Origin: Halomonas caseinilytica
Lineage (GTDB): Bacteria; Pseudomonadota; Gammaproteobacteria; Pseudomonadales; Halomonadaceae
Reading direction: 5' to 3'
DNA: 64,000 nt
Assembly: GCF_001662305.1 (NCBI RefSeq)
Contig: NZ_BDEP01000005.1
Location: 62,001-126,000, forward strand
The position numbers were made by a program, and so were the translations under genes. Under the pieces are notes generated by a model that was not told where the DNA came from, made no database searches, and saw only the letters and a list, made by a program, of their open reading frames with translations. Below are positions 7,641 through 17,529 of this stretch, piece by piece; position 1 is the first letter of the stretch; every line of letters begins with the position of its first letter.

Positions 7641-7714
7641 GGCCGCGTTGGCGCGGGACTGGCGCCGAGGGAGCCGGCGTGGCATCTTGATGGAACAGAC
7701 AGCGAGCCCGAGCC

Positions 7715-8200
7715 ATGAGCATCCACGACCATGATTGCCGCACGTATCGCGGCGAGCCATTCAACCTCCGCGCGCTCCGCGGCCAGGTGCTCCTGATCGT
7801 CAATGTGGCCAGCCGCTGTGGCTTCACGTCCCAGCTCGGCGAGCTCGAGCGTCTCTATCGTCGCCATCGCGACCGTGGCTTCACCGTGCTGGCCTTTCCC
7901 TGCAACCAGTTCGGCCGACAGTCGCCCGAGTCGGCCCCGGCGTTCTGCACCTTCGGCGAACAGACCTATGGCGTGACCTTCCCGCTGATGGAGAAGGTTC
8001 AGGTCAACGGGCGCCACGCTCATCCCCTGTTCGTCGAGCTCAAGCGAGAGGCGCCGGGCCTGTTGGGCACGCGAGCCATCAAGTGGAACTTCACCAAGTT
8101 CCTGGTGGCCCGGGACGGTCGCGTCGTGCGTCGCTTCTCGCCGCGGGCGGGGATTGGCGAGCTCAATGAAGCGCTGGAGAGGATCCTGGACGACGTCTAG
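7715..8200 (+). CDS. Glutathione peroxidase family protein (cysteine type)
   Basis: 161-residue thiol peroxidase of the GPx/BtuE family that reduces H2O2 and organic peroxides using thioredoxin or glutathione. The peroxidatic cysteine is Cys35 in NVASRCGFTSQ. LAFPCNQFGRQ holds the conserved Gln and a second cysteine, and KWNFTKFLV the conserved Trp-Asn, completing the catalytic tetrad. Length is normal for a bacterial member. The start at 7715 has only a weak ribosome-binding site. It follows the Nudix gene by 74 bases and may be co-transcribed. Confidence 0.92.
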   Translation: MSIHDHDCRTYRGEPFNLRALRGQVLLIVNVASRCGFTSQLGELERLYRRHRDRGFTVLAFPCNQFGRQSPESAPAFCTFGEQTYGVTFPLMEKVQVNGRHAHPLFVELKREAPGLLGTRAIKWNFTKFLVARDGRVVRRFSPRAGIGELNEALERILDDV

Positions 8201-8258
8201 CGCCTCTCGCCGTGCGGCTCGAGGGCAACCGGCCGATTGCCCCGAGTCCGGCAGGCCG

Positions 8259-8813
8259 CTACGGGAGATCGCTGCCCCTGGTCATCCGCCGGATCAGGGG
8301 CTCTTTCCATACATGGGTGTGGACCAGGGCCATGGCGATGTGACCGGCGACCAGCGCGAACAATCCCCAGCCCAGCAGCCCGTGCCACTGGCCACCGAGA
8401 TTCGTCATCCATTCGATCTCGGTGGCCTGGCCGGCAAAAAGTGGCATGCCCAGGGCGGAGAAGGGGCGATCGGAACCATAGGCGCGAATCAGGGCAATCG
8501 TGGGCACCGCGATCATCAACAGATAGATCAGCACATGGCCGAGTGCGGCGAGTCGCTCGATGCCGCGCCGATGGGGCGGTCGGCGCGAGAGATTGAGCAG
8601 CCCCCAGATACCTCGCAGAAGCGCCAGGCAGAGCAGTAGTACACCATTGGAAAAATGGAAACCGAAGAAGAAGTCGGTGACTGGCGCCTCGTCGAAAGCG
8701 AAGTGCAATGCTGCCGATATCAGCTGCCAGAGCAGCAGCAACGCCATGAACCAGTGGAAAAAGCGGCTTACCAGTCCATATCCGTGGTCGTGGTCCATCA
8801 TGCGAGTATCCAT
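8259..8813 (-). CDS. Cytochrome b561
   Basis: 184-residue inner-membrane dihaem cytochrome with four hydrophobic segments. Candidate haem histidines are in SRFFHWFMALLLLWQ, the GFHFSNG segment, LAALGHVLIYLLM and the final HGLLGWGLFALVAGHIAMAL. The family carries electrons between quinol and superoxide or other acceptors in the membrane. The start at 8813 has GGGAG 7 bases upstream. The 68-base gap to the upstream small gene on the same strand allows co-transcription. Confidence 0.9.
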   Translation of the reverse strand: MDTRMMDHDHGYGLVSRFFHWFMALLLLWQLISAALHFAFDEAPVTDFFFGFHFSNGVLLLCLALLRGIWGLLNLSRRPPHRRGIERLAALGHVLIYLLMIAVPTIALIRAYGSDRPFSALGMPLFAGQATEIEWMTNLGGQWHGLLGWGLFALVAGHIAMALVHTHVWKEPLIRRMTRGSDLP

Positions 8814-8881
8814 GTGGCTTCTCCCTCTTTTCGTCACTGGCCCGCCTTGTGTCTCACTGACCCGTCTTGGTCGAGGCGGGG

Positions 8882-9268
8882 TTACAGCGTTTCGCCCCGC
8901 GCGATCGAGACCCGTTCCATCAGCTCGTTCCAGCGGTGGCGGGCCATCATGGTGGTCAGGCCCGAAAACAGCGCCCAGGTCTTGCGACGCCATCCCTTGA
9001 GCCTCAGGTTGTGGGCAACCAGCTGGCGCATCAGCTTGTGATCGTCGAAGTGGCGCCATTCGCTGGCCACGGACATCTGCTGGCGAGAGAGCACCGGTGC
9101 CAGTTCCAGGCGGAAAACCCACTCGAGCTCCCGCACGCTGAGGTCGTGACGCTGGATGACGTCGACCATGCGGGCGTAGTCGGTTTCCCTGGGTTCCCGC
9201 TCCAGCCACAGGGGCGCCAGCGCCAGCCATAATTCGCCACGCTCGTCGACGAGGGTCTGGGCATCCAT
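8882..9268 (-). CDS. Conserved hypothetical protein (possibly DUF7079)
   Basis: 128-residue soluble protein rich in Leu, Arg and Trp, with no signal peptide or membrane segment. The text VRELEWVFRLELAPVLSRQ followed by MSVASEWRHFDDHKL resembles the DUF7079 pattern (a Pro-containing helix, then a Gly/Ser-Glu-Trp-x-x-Phe motif), but that assignment is from memory and uncertain. AGGAG lies 8 bases before the ATG, so it is a real gene. It precedes cytochrome b561 on the same strand. No function is proposed. Confidence 0.7.
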   Translation of the reverse strand: MDAQTLVDERGELWLALAPLWLEREPRETDYARMVDVIQRHDLSVRELEWVFRLELAPVLSRQQMSVASEWRHFDDHKLMRQLVAHNLRLKGWRRKTWALFSGLTTMMARHRWNELMERVSIARGETL

Positions 9269-9482
9269 TGGCGGTCTCCTGCTTGTGTGTCGGACATCGG
9301 GATCACCGCCATGCTGCCCCAGCCGGCGGCGGTACTCAATAACGGCCTGGCCGGTGTGATTGCCCCGCGAGTCGATGAGGGCGGACAGTGCCGTCCAGTG
9401 TCGCTAGAATGTCGCCATTGGCAATACAACTTCCCGGACGCTGCCCCGTGCGGCTCCTCGGTATCCAACGAAGAGGTCTGTC

Positions 9483-10688
9483 GTGATCATCAAGCCCAAG
9501 GTACGCGGTTTCATCTGCACCACCACTCATCCCGTCGGTTGCGAGAAGAACGTGCTCGAGCAGATCGAGGCGACCCGGGCGCGAGGCCTGGACAAGCATG
9601 CCGGCCCCAAGAAAGTGCTGGTGGTGGGCGCCTCCAGCGGCTATGGCCTGGCGGCACGCGTCACCGCGGCCTTTGGCTACGGTGCCGATACGCTGGGCGT
9701 GTTCTTCGAGAAGCCGGGCACGGAGAAGAAGCCCGGTACCGCTGGCTGGTACAACGCCGCGGCCTTCGACAAGTTCGCCAAGCAGGAAGGGCTGTACAGC
9801 AAGTCCATCAACGGTGACGCCTTTTCCCATGAGGCGCGCGAGAAGGCCGTCGAGCTGATCAAGCAGGATCTCGGCCAGGTCGACCTGGTGGTCTATTCCC
9901 TGGCGTCCCCGGTGCGCAAGCTGCCCGACAGCGGCGAGATCAAGCGCTCCAGCCTCAAGCCGATCGGCGAGACGTACCGCGCCACTGCCATCGACACCAA
10001 CAAGGACGCCATCATCGAAGCCGAAGTCGAGCCGGCCACCGAACAGGAGATCGCCGATACCGTCGACGTGATGGGCGGCGAGGACTGGGAGCTGTGGATC
10101 GACGCTCTGGACCGCGCCGGTGTGCTGGCGCCGGGGGCACGGTCCGTGGCCTTCAGCTATATCGGCACCGAGATCACCTGGCCGATCTACTGGCACGGCG
10201 CCCTGGGCCGTGCCAAGGAAGACCTCGATCGCGCTGCCGGCGAGATCGATAAGCGCCTCGGCGAGCAGGGCGGCGGCGCCAACGTGGCGGTGCTCAAGTC
10301 CGTGGTGACCCAGGCCAGCGCGGCGATCCCGGTGATGCCACTGTATATCGCCATGGTCTACAAGGTGATGAAGGAGCAGGGCCTGCACGAAGGCACCATC
10401 GACCAGCTCAACCGCCTGTTCGGCGAGCGTCTCTATTCCCCCCAGGGCGGCGAGATGGCCACCGACGAGGCCGGGCGTCTGCGCCTCGATGACTGGGAGC
10501 TGCGCGACGATGTCCAGCAGGCGTGCAAGACGCTGTGGTCGCAGGTCACCACCGACAATCTGTTCGAGATCACCGACTACGCGGGCTACAAGCACGACTT
10601 CCTGAAGCTGTTCGGCTTCGAGCGAGACGACGTGGACTACGAGGCCGACGTCGACCCGGTGGCGACCTTCGATGTCGTCGAACTCTGA
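9483..10688 (+). CDS. fabV: Trans-2-enoyl-CoA/ACP reductase (NADH), FabV
   Basis: 401-residue FabV enoyl reductase, catalysing the last NADH-dependent step of each fatty-acid elongation cycle. Visible: the N-terminal [17 protein letters not shown], the Rossmann loop [15 protein letters not shown], and the catalytic Tyr-x8-Lys in [10 protein letters not shown] within the [10 protein letters not shown] region. Length is as expected (about 400). FabV enzymes are known to tolerate triclosan, unlike FabI. The start is a GTG at 9483 with GAAGAGG upstream. It stands alone; the next gene begins 10 bases after its stop and may be read through. Confidence 0.97.
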   Translation: MIIKPKVRGFICTTTHPVGCEKNVLEQIEATRARGLDKHAGPKKVLVVGASSGYGLAARVTAAFGYGADTLGVFFEKPGTEKKPGTAGWYNAAAFDKFAKQEGLYSKSINGDAFSHEAREKAVELIKQDLGQVDLVVYSLASPVRKLPDSGEIKRSSLKPIGETYRATAIDTNKDAIIEAEVEPATEQEIADTVDVMGGEDWELWIDALDRAGVLAPGARSVAFSYIGTEITWPIYWHGALGRAKEDLDRAAGEIDKRLGEQGGGANVAVLKSVVTQASAAIPVMPLYIAMVYKVMKEQGLHEGTIDQLNRLFGERLYSPQGGEMATDEAGRLRLDDWELRDDVQQACKTLWSQVTTDNLFEITDYAGYKHDFLKLFGFERDDVDYEADVDPVATFDVVEL

Positions 10689-10698
10689 GAGACGCTGC

Positions 10699-11379
10699 AT
10701 GAGACACCGACGTCTGGCGCGGCCCCTCCATGGCTGGCTCGTATCGGCCATCCTGCTGTTGCTGCTGAGCGGTTGCCAGAGTGCCTACTATGGCGCTCTG
10801 GAAAAGGTCGGCATCCACAAGCGTGACCTGATGGTGGAGCGGGTCGAGAAAGGTCGTGACGCCCAGGTGGCGGCCGAGGAACAGTTCGCATCGGCGCTGG
10901 AACAATTCCGCGCCGTGGTGCGTGTGCCCGACAGCGAGTTGTCGCAGACCTATGAGCGCCTCGACGAGGCGTACGAGCGCAGCGAGGTCGCCGCCGAGCG
11001 GGTCGAAACACGCATCGATGACATCGAGTCTGTGGCCGCGGCCTTGTTCGAGGAATGGGAAAGCGAGCTCGATCTCTACCAGAGTGCCGAGTATCGCCGG
11101 CTCTCCGAGCAGCGGCTGCGGCAGACGCGTCAGCGCTATGTGCAGATGCACGACGCCATGCAGGAGGCTGCCGACAGCATGCACCCCGTGTTGCTGGCGA
11201 TGCGCGACAATGTGCTGTTGTTGAAGCACAACCTCAATGCTCGGGCGATCGGGGCGTTGCGTGGGGAAGTCGATGGACTGGAACGCGATGTCGCGGCCCT
11301 GAGGGCGCGCATGCAAGCGGCGATCTCCCGATCCAACGCCTTCATCGATACCCTGCACGACGCCGATGATGGTCGCTGA
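10699..11379 (+). CDS. DUF2959 lipoprotein
   Basis: 226-residue protein with a lipoprotein signal (LVSAILLLLLSGCQS, lipobox cysteine at LSGC), followed by a long, highly charged, helix-forming body with coiled-coil character (YERLDEAYERSEVAAERVETR, in part). This is the layout of the DUF2959 family, whose function is unknown. The N-terminal EKVGIHKRDLMVERV is the most conserved part. The chosen ATG at 10699 lies 10 bases after the fabV stop; a start at 10672 would overlap fabV. The next gene starts inside its last codons. Confidence 0.82.
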   Translation: MRHRRLARPLHGWLVSAILLLLLSGCQSAYYGALEKVGIHKRDLMVERVEKGRDAQVAAEEQFASALEQFRAVVRVPDSELSQTYERLDEAYERSEVAAERVETRIDDIESVAAALFEEWESELDLYQSAEYRRLSEQRLRQTRQRYVQMHDAMQEAADSMHPVLLAMRDNVLLLKHNLNARAIGALRGEVDGLERDVAALRARMQAAISRSNAFIDTLHDADDGR

Positions 11380-12349
11380 TGGCAAGGCCCCGCCCCTTTC
11401 CCCCGGTTTGACGCGAGACGTGGGGGTCGTGGTGCTGCCGGGGTTCTCGATGCTGGCCCAGGCCTGTGCCACCGAGCCCTTGCATGTGGCCAACCGGCTG
11501 GCCGGCCGGACGCTGTACCGCCTTTCGACCTTCGCCGTCGACGAGCGTCCGGTGGCCAGTGCCTCCGGCCAGGCCCTGCTGCCCCAGGCCGCGGCTGCAG
11601 CCTCCGGCGCCTCCCTGGACTTGCTACTGGTGTGCGCGCCGGGCCCACTGGCGGGGAGTGTCCCACAGTCGCTGCTCGACTGGCTGCAACGCCTGGCCGC
11701 CGCTCGGGTGGTGCTGGGGGGTATCGGTGGCGGCACCGAGGTGCTGGCGCGTACCGGGGTACTGGATGGCTATCGTGCCACCTTGCCCTGGCCGCGTTTC
11801 GAGGCCTTCGCCCGGGATTATCCGCGGGTCCGCCTGTCACAGCAGTTGTTCGAGATCGACCGCGACCGGCTGACCTGTGGAGGCGGCACCGCCGCCATGG
11901 ACATGATGATGACCCTGGTCGGCAGCCACCACGGTGACGAGCTGGCCGAGCGCATCTCCGAACACTTCGTGCTCGAGCGTATCCGCATGGGCGACGAGCC
12001 CCAGCAGGTGCCGTTGCGCACGCGACTCGGCCATGCGCCCCAGAGTCTGGTGGACGCGGTGGCGCTGATGGAGTCGAACATCGAAGAACCGCTGACGACC
12101 CACGAACTGGCCGAGCATCTCGGCATCTCGCGTCGCCAGCTCGAACGGCTGTTCAAGAAGTACCTCCAGGCCGTGCCCAGTCGCTACTACCTCAACCTGC
12201 GCTTGCAGCAGGCTCGCCGTCTGCTGCGCGAAAGCGACCGTCCCGCCGGCGAGATCGCCCTGCAGACCGGCTTTTCCTCGGCGGCGCATTTCTCCACTGC
12301 CTATCGCAATCACTTTGGCATGACGCCCCGCGAGGAGCGTTTGGGCTAG
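11366..12349 (+). CDS. GlxA/AraC-type regulator, ArgR-like (arginine catabolism)
   Basis: 327-residue transcription factor with an N-terminal DJ-1/PfpI-like domain (about 15-190) and a C-terminal AraC helix-turn-helix pair (about 225-325). The text LMESNIEEPLTTHELA, then SRRQLERLFKKYLQ and VPSRYYLNLRLQQAR is very close to Pseudomonas ArgR, the arginine-responsive activator of the aru/ast genes; GbdR and CdhR are relatives. The AST operon lies 1.8 kb downstream, so control of that operon is a reasonable inference. The ATG overlaps the DUF2959 stop by 14 bases; a second ATG follows directly. Confidence 0.85.
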   Translation: MMVADGKAPPLSPGLTRDVGVVVLPGFSMLAQACATEPLHVANRLAGRTLYRLSTFAVDERPVASASGQALLPQAAAAASGASLDLLLVCAPGPLAGSVPQSLLDWLQRLAAARVVLGGIGGGTEVLARTGVLDGYRATLPWPRFEAFARDYPRVRLSQQLFEIDRDRLTCGGGTAAMDMMMTLVGSHHGDELAERISEHFVLERIRMGDEPQQVPLRTRLGHAPQSLVDAVALMESNIEEPLTTHELAEHLGISRRQLERLFKKYLQAVPSRYYLNLRLQQARRLLRESDRPAGEIALQTGFSSAAHFSTAYRNHFGMTPREERLG

Positions 12350-12479
12350 AGGCTCGACGAACAGTGTCGGCACTCGGTGATTATGGCCGAAAATGTCCGC
12401 TGATGAGCCGTTTGTGGCCTCAGCCACGCGAACGAGCAGGAGTATCCTGGCATGATTCCCATTGACGGAGAGCATGCCC

Positions 12480-13037
12480 ATGAACACCGCGCTACTGATG
12501 ATCGACGTTCAAGCTTCCTTCCCGGCCCGTGACTACTGGGACGAGGCGCTGGCTGTCCCTTGGCGCGAGCGGCAACACGCCTTGCTGGAACTGGCCCGCC
12601 AGGCCGACATTCCCATGGTGCGCATCTTCCACGAGGAGCCGGGCAGCGCGACGCCTTTCGATCCCGCCAATGGCCTGGTTCGTCCGCTCGAGGGGTTCGA
12701 TGAGCCAGCGGCGGCGACCTTTCACAAGCGGGCCCATAACGCCTTCACCGATACCGAGCTGGAGCGCTGGCTGCGCGAGCGGGGCATCGAACGGCTGATC
12801 GTCAGCGGCATTCGCACCGAGCAGTGCTGCGAGACCACCACGCGTGTTGCCGCCGATCTCGGCTTCGCGGTGGACTTCGTCAGTGAGGCGACCTTGACCT
12901 TCCCCATGACCCGATTGGGTCGAACCTGGTCCGCCGAGGACATTCGCGCGCGCACCGAGCTGGTGCTGGAAGGCCGCTTCGCGCGCATCGTCGATGTCGT
13001 CGGCCTGGCGAAGGAGTGGGGCACGCATGCCGCTTGA
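12480..13037 (+). CDS. Isochorismatase-family cysteine hydrolase
   Basis: 185-residue hydrolase with the family triad visible: Asp9 in LLMIDVQ, Lys83 in FHKRAHNAF, and a cysteine (Cys116/117) in SGIRTEQCCETT. Such enzymes hydrolyse small amides or N-carbamoyl compounds (nicotinamidase, biuret, N-carbamoylsarcosine types); the substrate is unknown. ATG 12480 is preferred over 12474 because GGAG lies at a proper 9 bases. It sits between two GlxA-type regulators and overlaps the second by 11 bases, so it is probably co-expressed with it. Confidence 0.87.
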   Translation: MNTALLMIDVQASFPARDYWDEALAVPWRERQHALLELARQADIPMVRIFHEEPGSATPFDPANGLVRPLEGFDEPAAATFHKRAHNAFTDTELERWLRERGIERLIVSGIRTEQCCETTTRVAADLGFAVDFVSEATLTFPMTRLGRTWSAEDIRARTELVLEGRFARIVDVVGLAKEWGTHAA

Positions 13038-14010
13038 GACGGTGCCGTCCCCGACGGTCGGGGTGCTGATGCTCCCCGGCCAGGTCCCGCTCGACCTGGT
13101 GGGCCCGCTGCAGGTGCTGCACAGTGCGCAGCGCATGCACGAGGATCTGAGGATTCGCTATTTCGGCCCCTGCGAGACGCTCGACTGGCTGGGGCCGCTG
13201 GCGCTGAGCGGTATCGAGCCCCTGCCCAGGACGCCGCAAGCCTGGGATCTGCTGCTGGTGCCTGGGCAGTATCGGCAGGGCATCGATCCGAGCCGTCAGC
13301 CGCTGGCCGTCGAATGGCTGCGCGAGCATGCGCCGGTTGCCGGCACGGTCATGGGCATCTGCTCGGGTTCGCTGCTGCTGGCTGAGGCAGGACTGCTGGA
13401 AGGCCGGCGCGCTACCACTCATCACACCCTGCTGTCGCGCCTGGAAGCGTTGGCGCCTGGTGCGCGCGTGCAGGGCGACTGCATCTTCATCGAAGATGGG
13501 CCCATCCTCACCAGCGCCGGCATCTCCACGGGAATCGACACCATGCTGCACTGGCTGACACGGCGCCTCGGGCACCGGCTGACACTGGCGGTGGCCCGGG
13601 AGATGGTGCTCTACCTGCGCCGTAGTGGCCATGAGCCACAACTGTCCGGTTGGCTGGAGGGGCGCAACCATGTCGACGAGCGTATCCACCGCTTGCAGGA
13701 TGCCCTGTGCGACCGCCTGGGGGTGGCGTGGTCGATGGCCGACATGGCGAGGGTGGCGGTCATGAGCGAGCGTCACCTGCGCCGACGCTTCGTGGCGGTC
13801 GCCGGCATGTCGCCGCACGATTACCTGATGCGCCTGCGTCTGCAGCTTGCGCGACAATTGATGGAAGAGACGCCCTGGAGCCTGGCGCGCATCGCCGGCG
13901 AGGTCGGGTTCGGCGATGATCGCCAACTCCGGCGCGCCTGGCGGCGATTCGAGAGCGGATCGCCCCATGCATGGCGGGCGTGCCGGTCGTCTGAGAGCGG
14001 TTCGGCCTGA
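13027..14010 (+). CDS. GlxA-family AraC-type transcriptional regulator
   Basis: 327-residue regulator. The N-terminal DJ-1/PfpI-like domain keeps a nucleophile-elbow-like sequence, MGICSGSLLLAEAGLL, then RRATTHH; such domains usually act as sensors rather than enzymes. The C-terminal AraC DNA-binding domain starts near MADMARVAVMSERHLRRRF and ends with the second helix-turn-helix at IAGEVGFGDDRQLRRAWRR. The start overlaps the hydrolase stop by 11 bases (translational coupling). It is distinct from the ArgR-like neighbour and lacks that protein's conserved C-terminal text. Its target may be the hydrolase gene itself. Confidence 0.85.
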   Translation: MPLETVPSPTVGVLMLPGQVPLDLVGPLQVLHSAQRMHEDLRIRYFGPCETLDWLGPLALSGIEPLPRTPQAWDLLLVPGQYRQGIDPSRQPLAVEWLREHAPVAGTVMGICSGSLLLAEAGLLEGRRATTHHTLLSRLEALAPGARVQGDCIFIEDGPILTSAGISTGIDTMLHWLTRRLGHRLTLAVAREMVLYLRRSGHEPQLSGWLEGRNHVDERIHRLQDALCDRLGVAWSMADMARVAVMSERHLRRRFVAVAGMSPHDYLMRLRLQLARQLMEETPWSLARIAGEVGFGDDRQLRRAWRRFESGSPHAWRACRSSESGSA

Positions 14011-14111
14011 TCCGAGAGGCTGCCTTCTTTCACAATTCGCCGTCCCATTGCTGAAAGCCCCCTCGGTCCGCGCTCCCTATACTCGAATGCATCGACTCGA
14101 AAGCACGATGA

Positions 14112-15365
<1,254 letters not shown>

Positions 15366-15412
15366 GCCGCGTCTCCGCCATGCAGGAAGCCCAATCACGT
15401 GGAGGCCATGAC

Positions 15413-16483
15413 ATGCTGGTGGTACGTCCCGCCCGGCCGGCGGATCTGCCGGCCCTGGAGCGGCTGGCGGGGAGCGCCACGCCGCGCCTGACCAATCTGC
15501 CGGCGCATCGCGACCGGCTGGAGGAGCGTATCGCGCGCTCCCAGCGGGCCTTCGAGGCCGAGGTGGAGTTTCCCGGCGATGAGCACTATACGTTCGTGCT
15601 CGAGGACCTGGAGCGGGGCGAGGCGGTGGGTACCGCCACCATCCGCGCCCAGGCCGGTGCCCGGGAAGCCTACTATACCTATCGCCAGGAGACGCTGATC
15701 CACGCCTCGCAGCAGCTCGACGTGCGCCGCGAGGTACAGACCCTGTCGCTCTCCCATGAGGTTTCCGAAGCCAGCCTGCTGTGCGCCTATTCGCTCGACT
15801 CGCACTATCGGGGCACCAGCGCCGAGAGCCTGCTGCGTCGTGCACGGCTGATGTTCATCGCCCAGTACCCGGAACGCTTCGCCGAGATCCTGGCGATGGC
15901 CTTCCCCGGTTATCTGGACGACGAGCAGCAATCGCCGTTCTGGAACAGCGTGGGGCGTCATTTCTTCGTCCGCGACTTCCAGGACATCAACTATATCGCC
16001 GGGGTGCGCTCGAAGAGCTTCATCGCCGAGGTGATGCCGCAGTTCCCGCTGTACCTGGCGCTGCTCACGCCTCAGGCGCGGGCCGCGGTGGGACGTGAGC
16101 ACCCGGAGCACGAGCCGGCCATGAGCGAGATGCTCGCCGAGGGCTTTTTGCGCTCGCGACATGTCGACATCTTCGATGCCGGGCCGGTGATCAAAGGCGA
16201 GCGCGAGCGGCTCGAGAGCTTTCGCCAAGCCGCCTGGCATCCGGTACGCATTCGTCCCTCCCATTCGCTGCCCGACGCCGAGCCGGCGATGGTCGCCAAT
16301 CAGCGTCTCGGCGATTTCCGTTGCGTCGTGGCGCGTTATGCCCTGTCGCCCACCGGCCAGTTGATGCTGTCGCCGGAGCACGCCGAGCTGCTCGGCGTCG
16401 AGGAAGGCCGCGCCGTGCTTGCCGCGCCGCTGTCACTCGCAGGAGCCGAGCATGACCCGGGTTACGACGAGGGAGAGTTGTAA
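15413..16483 (+). CDS. aruF: Arginine/ornithine succinyltransferase, alpha subunit
   Basis: 356-residue GNAT-fold subunit of the heteromeric arginine N2-succinyltransferase, which transfers succinyl from succinyl-CoA to arginine in the first AST step. It begins with LVVRPARPADLPALERLA and contains SLSHEVSEASLLCAYSLD, FWNSVGRHFF and SFIAEVMPQFPLYLALL, all matching those places in the partner subunit. GGAGG with 7 bases of spacing supports ATG 15413; an in-frame start at 15362 would run into astC. Having two subunits rather than one AstA is the Pseudomonas-type arrangement. Its stop overlaps the aruG start by one base. Confidence 0.95.
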   Translation: MLVVRPARPADLPALERLAGSATPRLTNLPAHRDRLEERIARSQRAFEAEVEFPGDEHYTFVLEDLERGEAVGTATIRAQAGAREAYYTYRQETLIHASQQLDVRREVQTLSLSHEVSEASLLCAYSLDSHYRGTSAESLLRRARLMFIAQYPERFAEILAMAFPGYLDDEQQSPFWNSVGRHFFVRDFQDINYIAGVRSKSFIAEVMPQFPLYLALLTPQARAAVGREHPEHEPAMSEMLAEGFLRSRHVDIFDAGPVIKGERERLESFRQAAWHPVRIRPSHSLPDAEPAMVANQRLGDFRCVVARYALSPTGQLMLSPEHAELLGVEEGRAVLAAPLSLAGAEHDPGYDEGEL

Positions 16484-17529
16484 TGCGCATCCGACCGATT
16501 GCCGAGTCCGACCTGGACGATCTGCGGGTGCTGGCCCGCGAAACGGGGGTGGGGTTCACCTCGCTGCCCGATAACGAACCCTTCCTGGCCGCCAAGATCG
16601 CCTCGGCGGTGAGCGCCTTCAATGGCGAGACGCCGGAAGACAAGCGCTTGTACTTCTTCGTGCTCGAAGACGAGGTCGAGGGCCGTCTGGCCGGCTGCTG
16701 TGCCATCGAAAGCCAGGTGGGACGCGAGATCCCCTTCTATCATTATCGCGTCGGCACCCTGGCGCACTCTTCGGTACAGCTCGACCTGCACCGCACCATC
16801 GACACGCTCTTCCTGAGCTCGGACCACACCGGCGACGCCGAGGTGGCCTCGCTGTTCCTGCGTGCCGAGTATCGTGGTACCGACCGTCGCCACGAGCGCA
16901 ACGGCGCGCTGCTGTCGATGATGCGCTGGCTGTTCATGGCTCAGTTCCGCGATGGCTTCCCCGACAAGGTTCTGGCGGAGATGCGCGGCCTGTTCGACGA
17001 ATCGGGCAGGAGTCCCTTCTGGGAGTGCCTGGGCAGCCACTTCTTCCCCATGGACTTCAACGAGGCCGACCGGCTCACCGGGCTGGGTCAGAAGAGCTTC
17101 ATTGGCGAGCTGATGCCCAAGTTCCCGATCTACACGCCCTTTCTCTCTGAGGAGGCGCGTGCCTGCATCGGCCAGGTGCACGAGGACACGCGCCCGGCGC
17201 TGGCGATGCTCAAGAAGGAAGGCCTGCGCTGGGAAGGCTTCATCGACATCTTCGATGGCGGTCCCACCGTGGAAGCCTATATCGACGACGTGCGTGGCGT
17301 GCGCCTGTCGAGAACCTGCCGGGTCGAGGTCAAGGCCGGCGAGCTGGAGCAGACGCCGCGTCCGCGTTGGCTGGCCGCCAGTACCGTCATGGCCGATTTC
17401 CGCGCAGCCTGGGTGGGACGCGGCCCCGACGCAGAAGGCGTGTTGACCCTGAGCGAGGCCGAAGCCGAGCGACTCGAGGTCGGCTCGGGCGACACCCTGC
17501 GTATTCTGGATACCGACGAGGAGACATGA
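16483..17529 (+). CDS. aruG: Arginine N-succinyltransferase, beta subunit
   Basis: 348-residue second subunit of arginine succinyltransferase. RIRPIAESDLDDLRVLARETG, in part, opens the GNAT fold; FWECLGSHFFPMDFNEAD and FIGELMPKFPIYTPFL are the AstA-family signatures. TAATG couples it to aruF. The subunits share about the same length and motif order, so they probably arose by duplication. Its stop codon overlaps the start of astD (ATGATGA), and GAGGAG within its last codons serves as the astD ribosome-binding site. Confidence in family is high; which subunit carries the active site is not decided here. Confidence 0.95.
   Translation: MRIRPIAESDLDDLRVLARETGVGFTSLPDNEPFLAAKIASAVSAFNGETPEDKRLYFFVLEDEVEGRLAGCCAIESQVGREIPFYHYRVGTLAHSSVQLDLHRTIDTLFLSSDHTGDAEVASLFLRAEYRGTDRRHERNGALLSMMRWLFMAQFRDGFPDKVLAEMRGLFDESGRSPFWECLGSHFFPMDFNEADRLTGLGQKSFIGELMPKFPIYTPFLSEEARACIGQVHEDTRPALAMLKKEGLRWEGFIDIFDGGPTVEAYIDDVRGVRLSRTCRVEVKAGELEQTPRPRWLAASTVMADFRAAWVGRGPDAEGVLTLSEAEAERLEVGSGDTLRILDTDEET

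Noticed and set aside
9336..10751. 471-codon minus-strand open frame opposite fabV
   Set aside because: Shadow of fabV, which is unmistakable on the plus strand.
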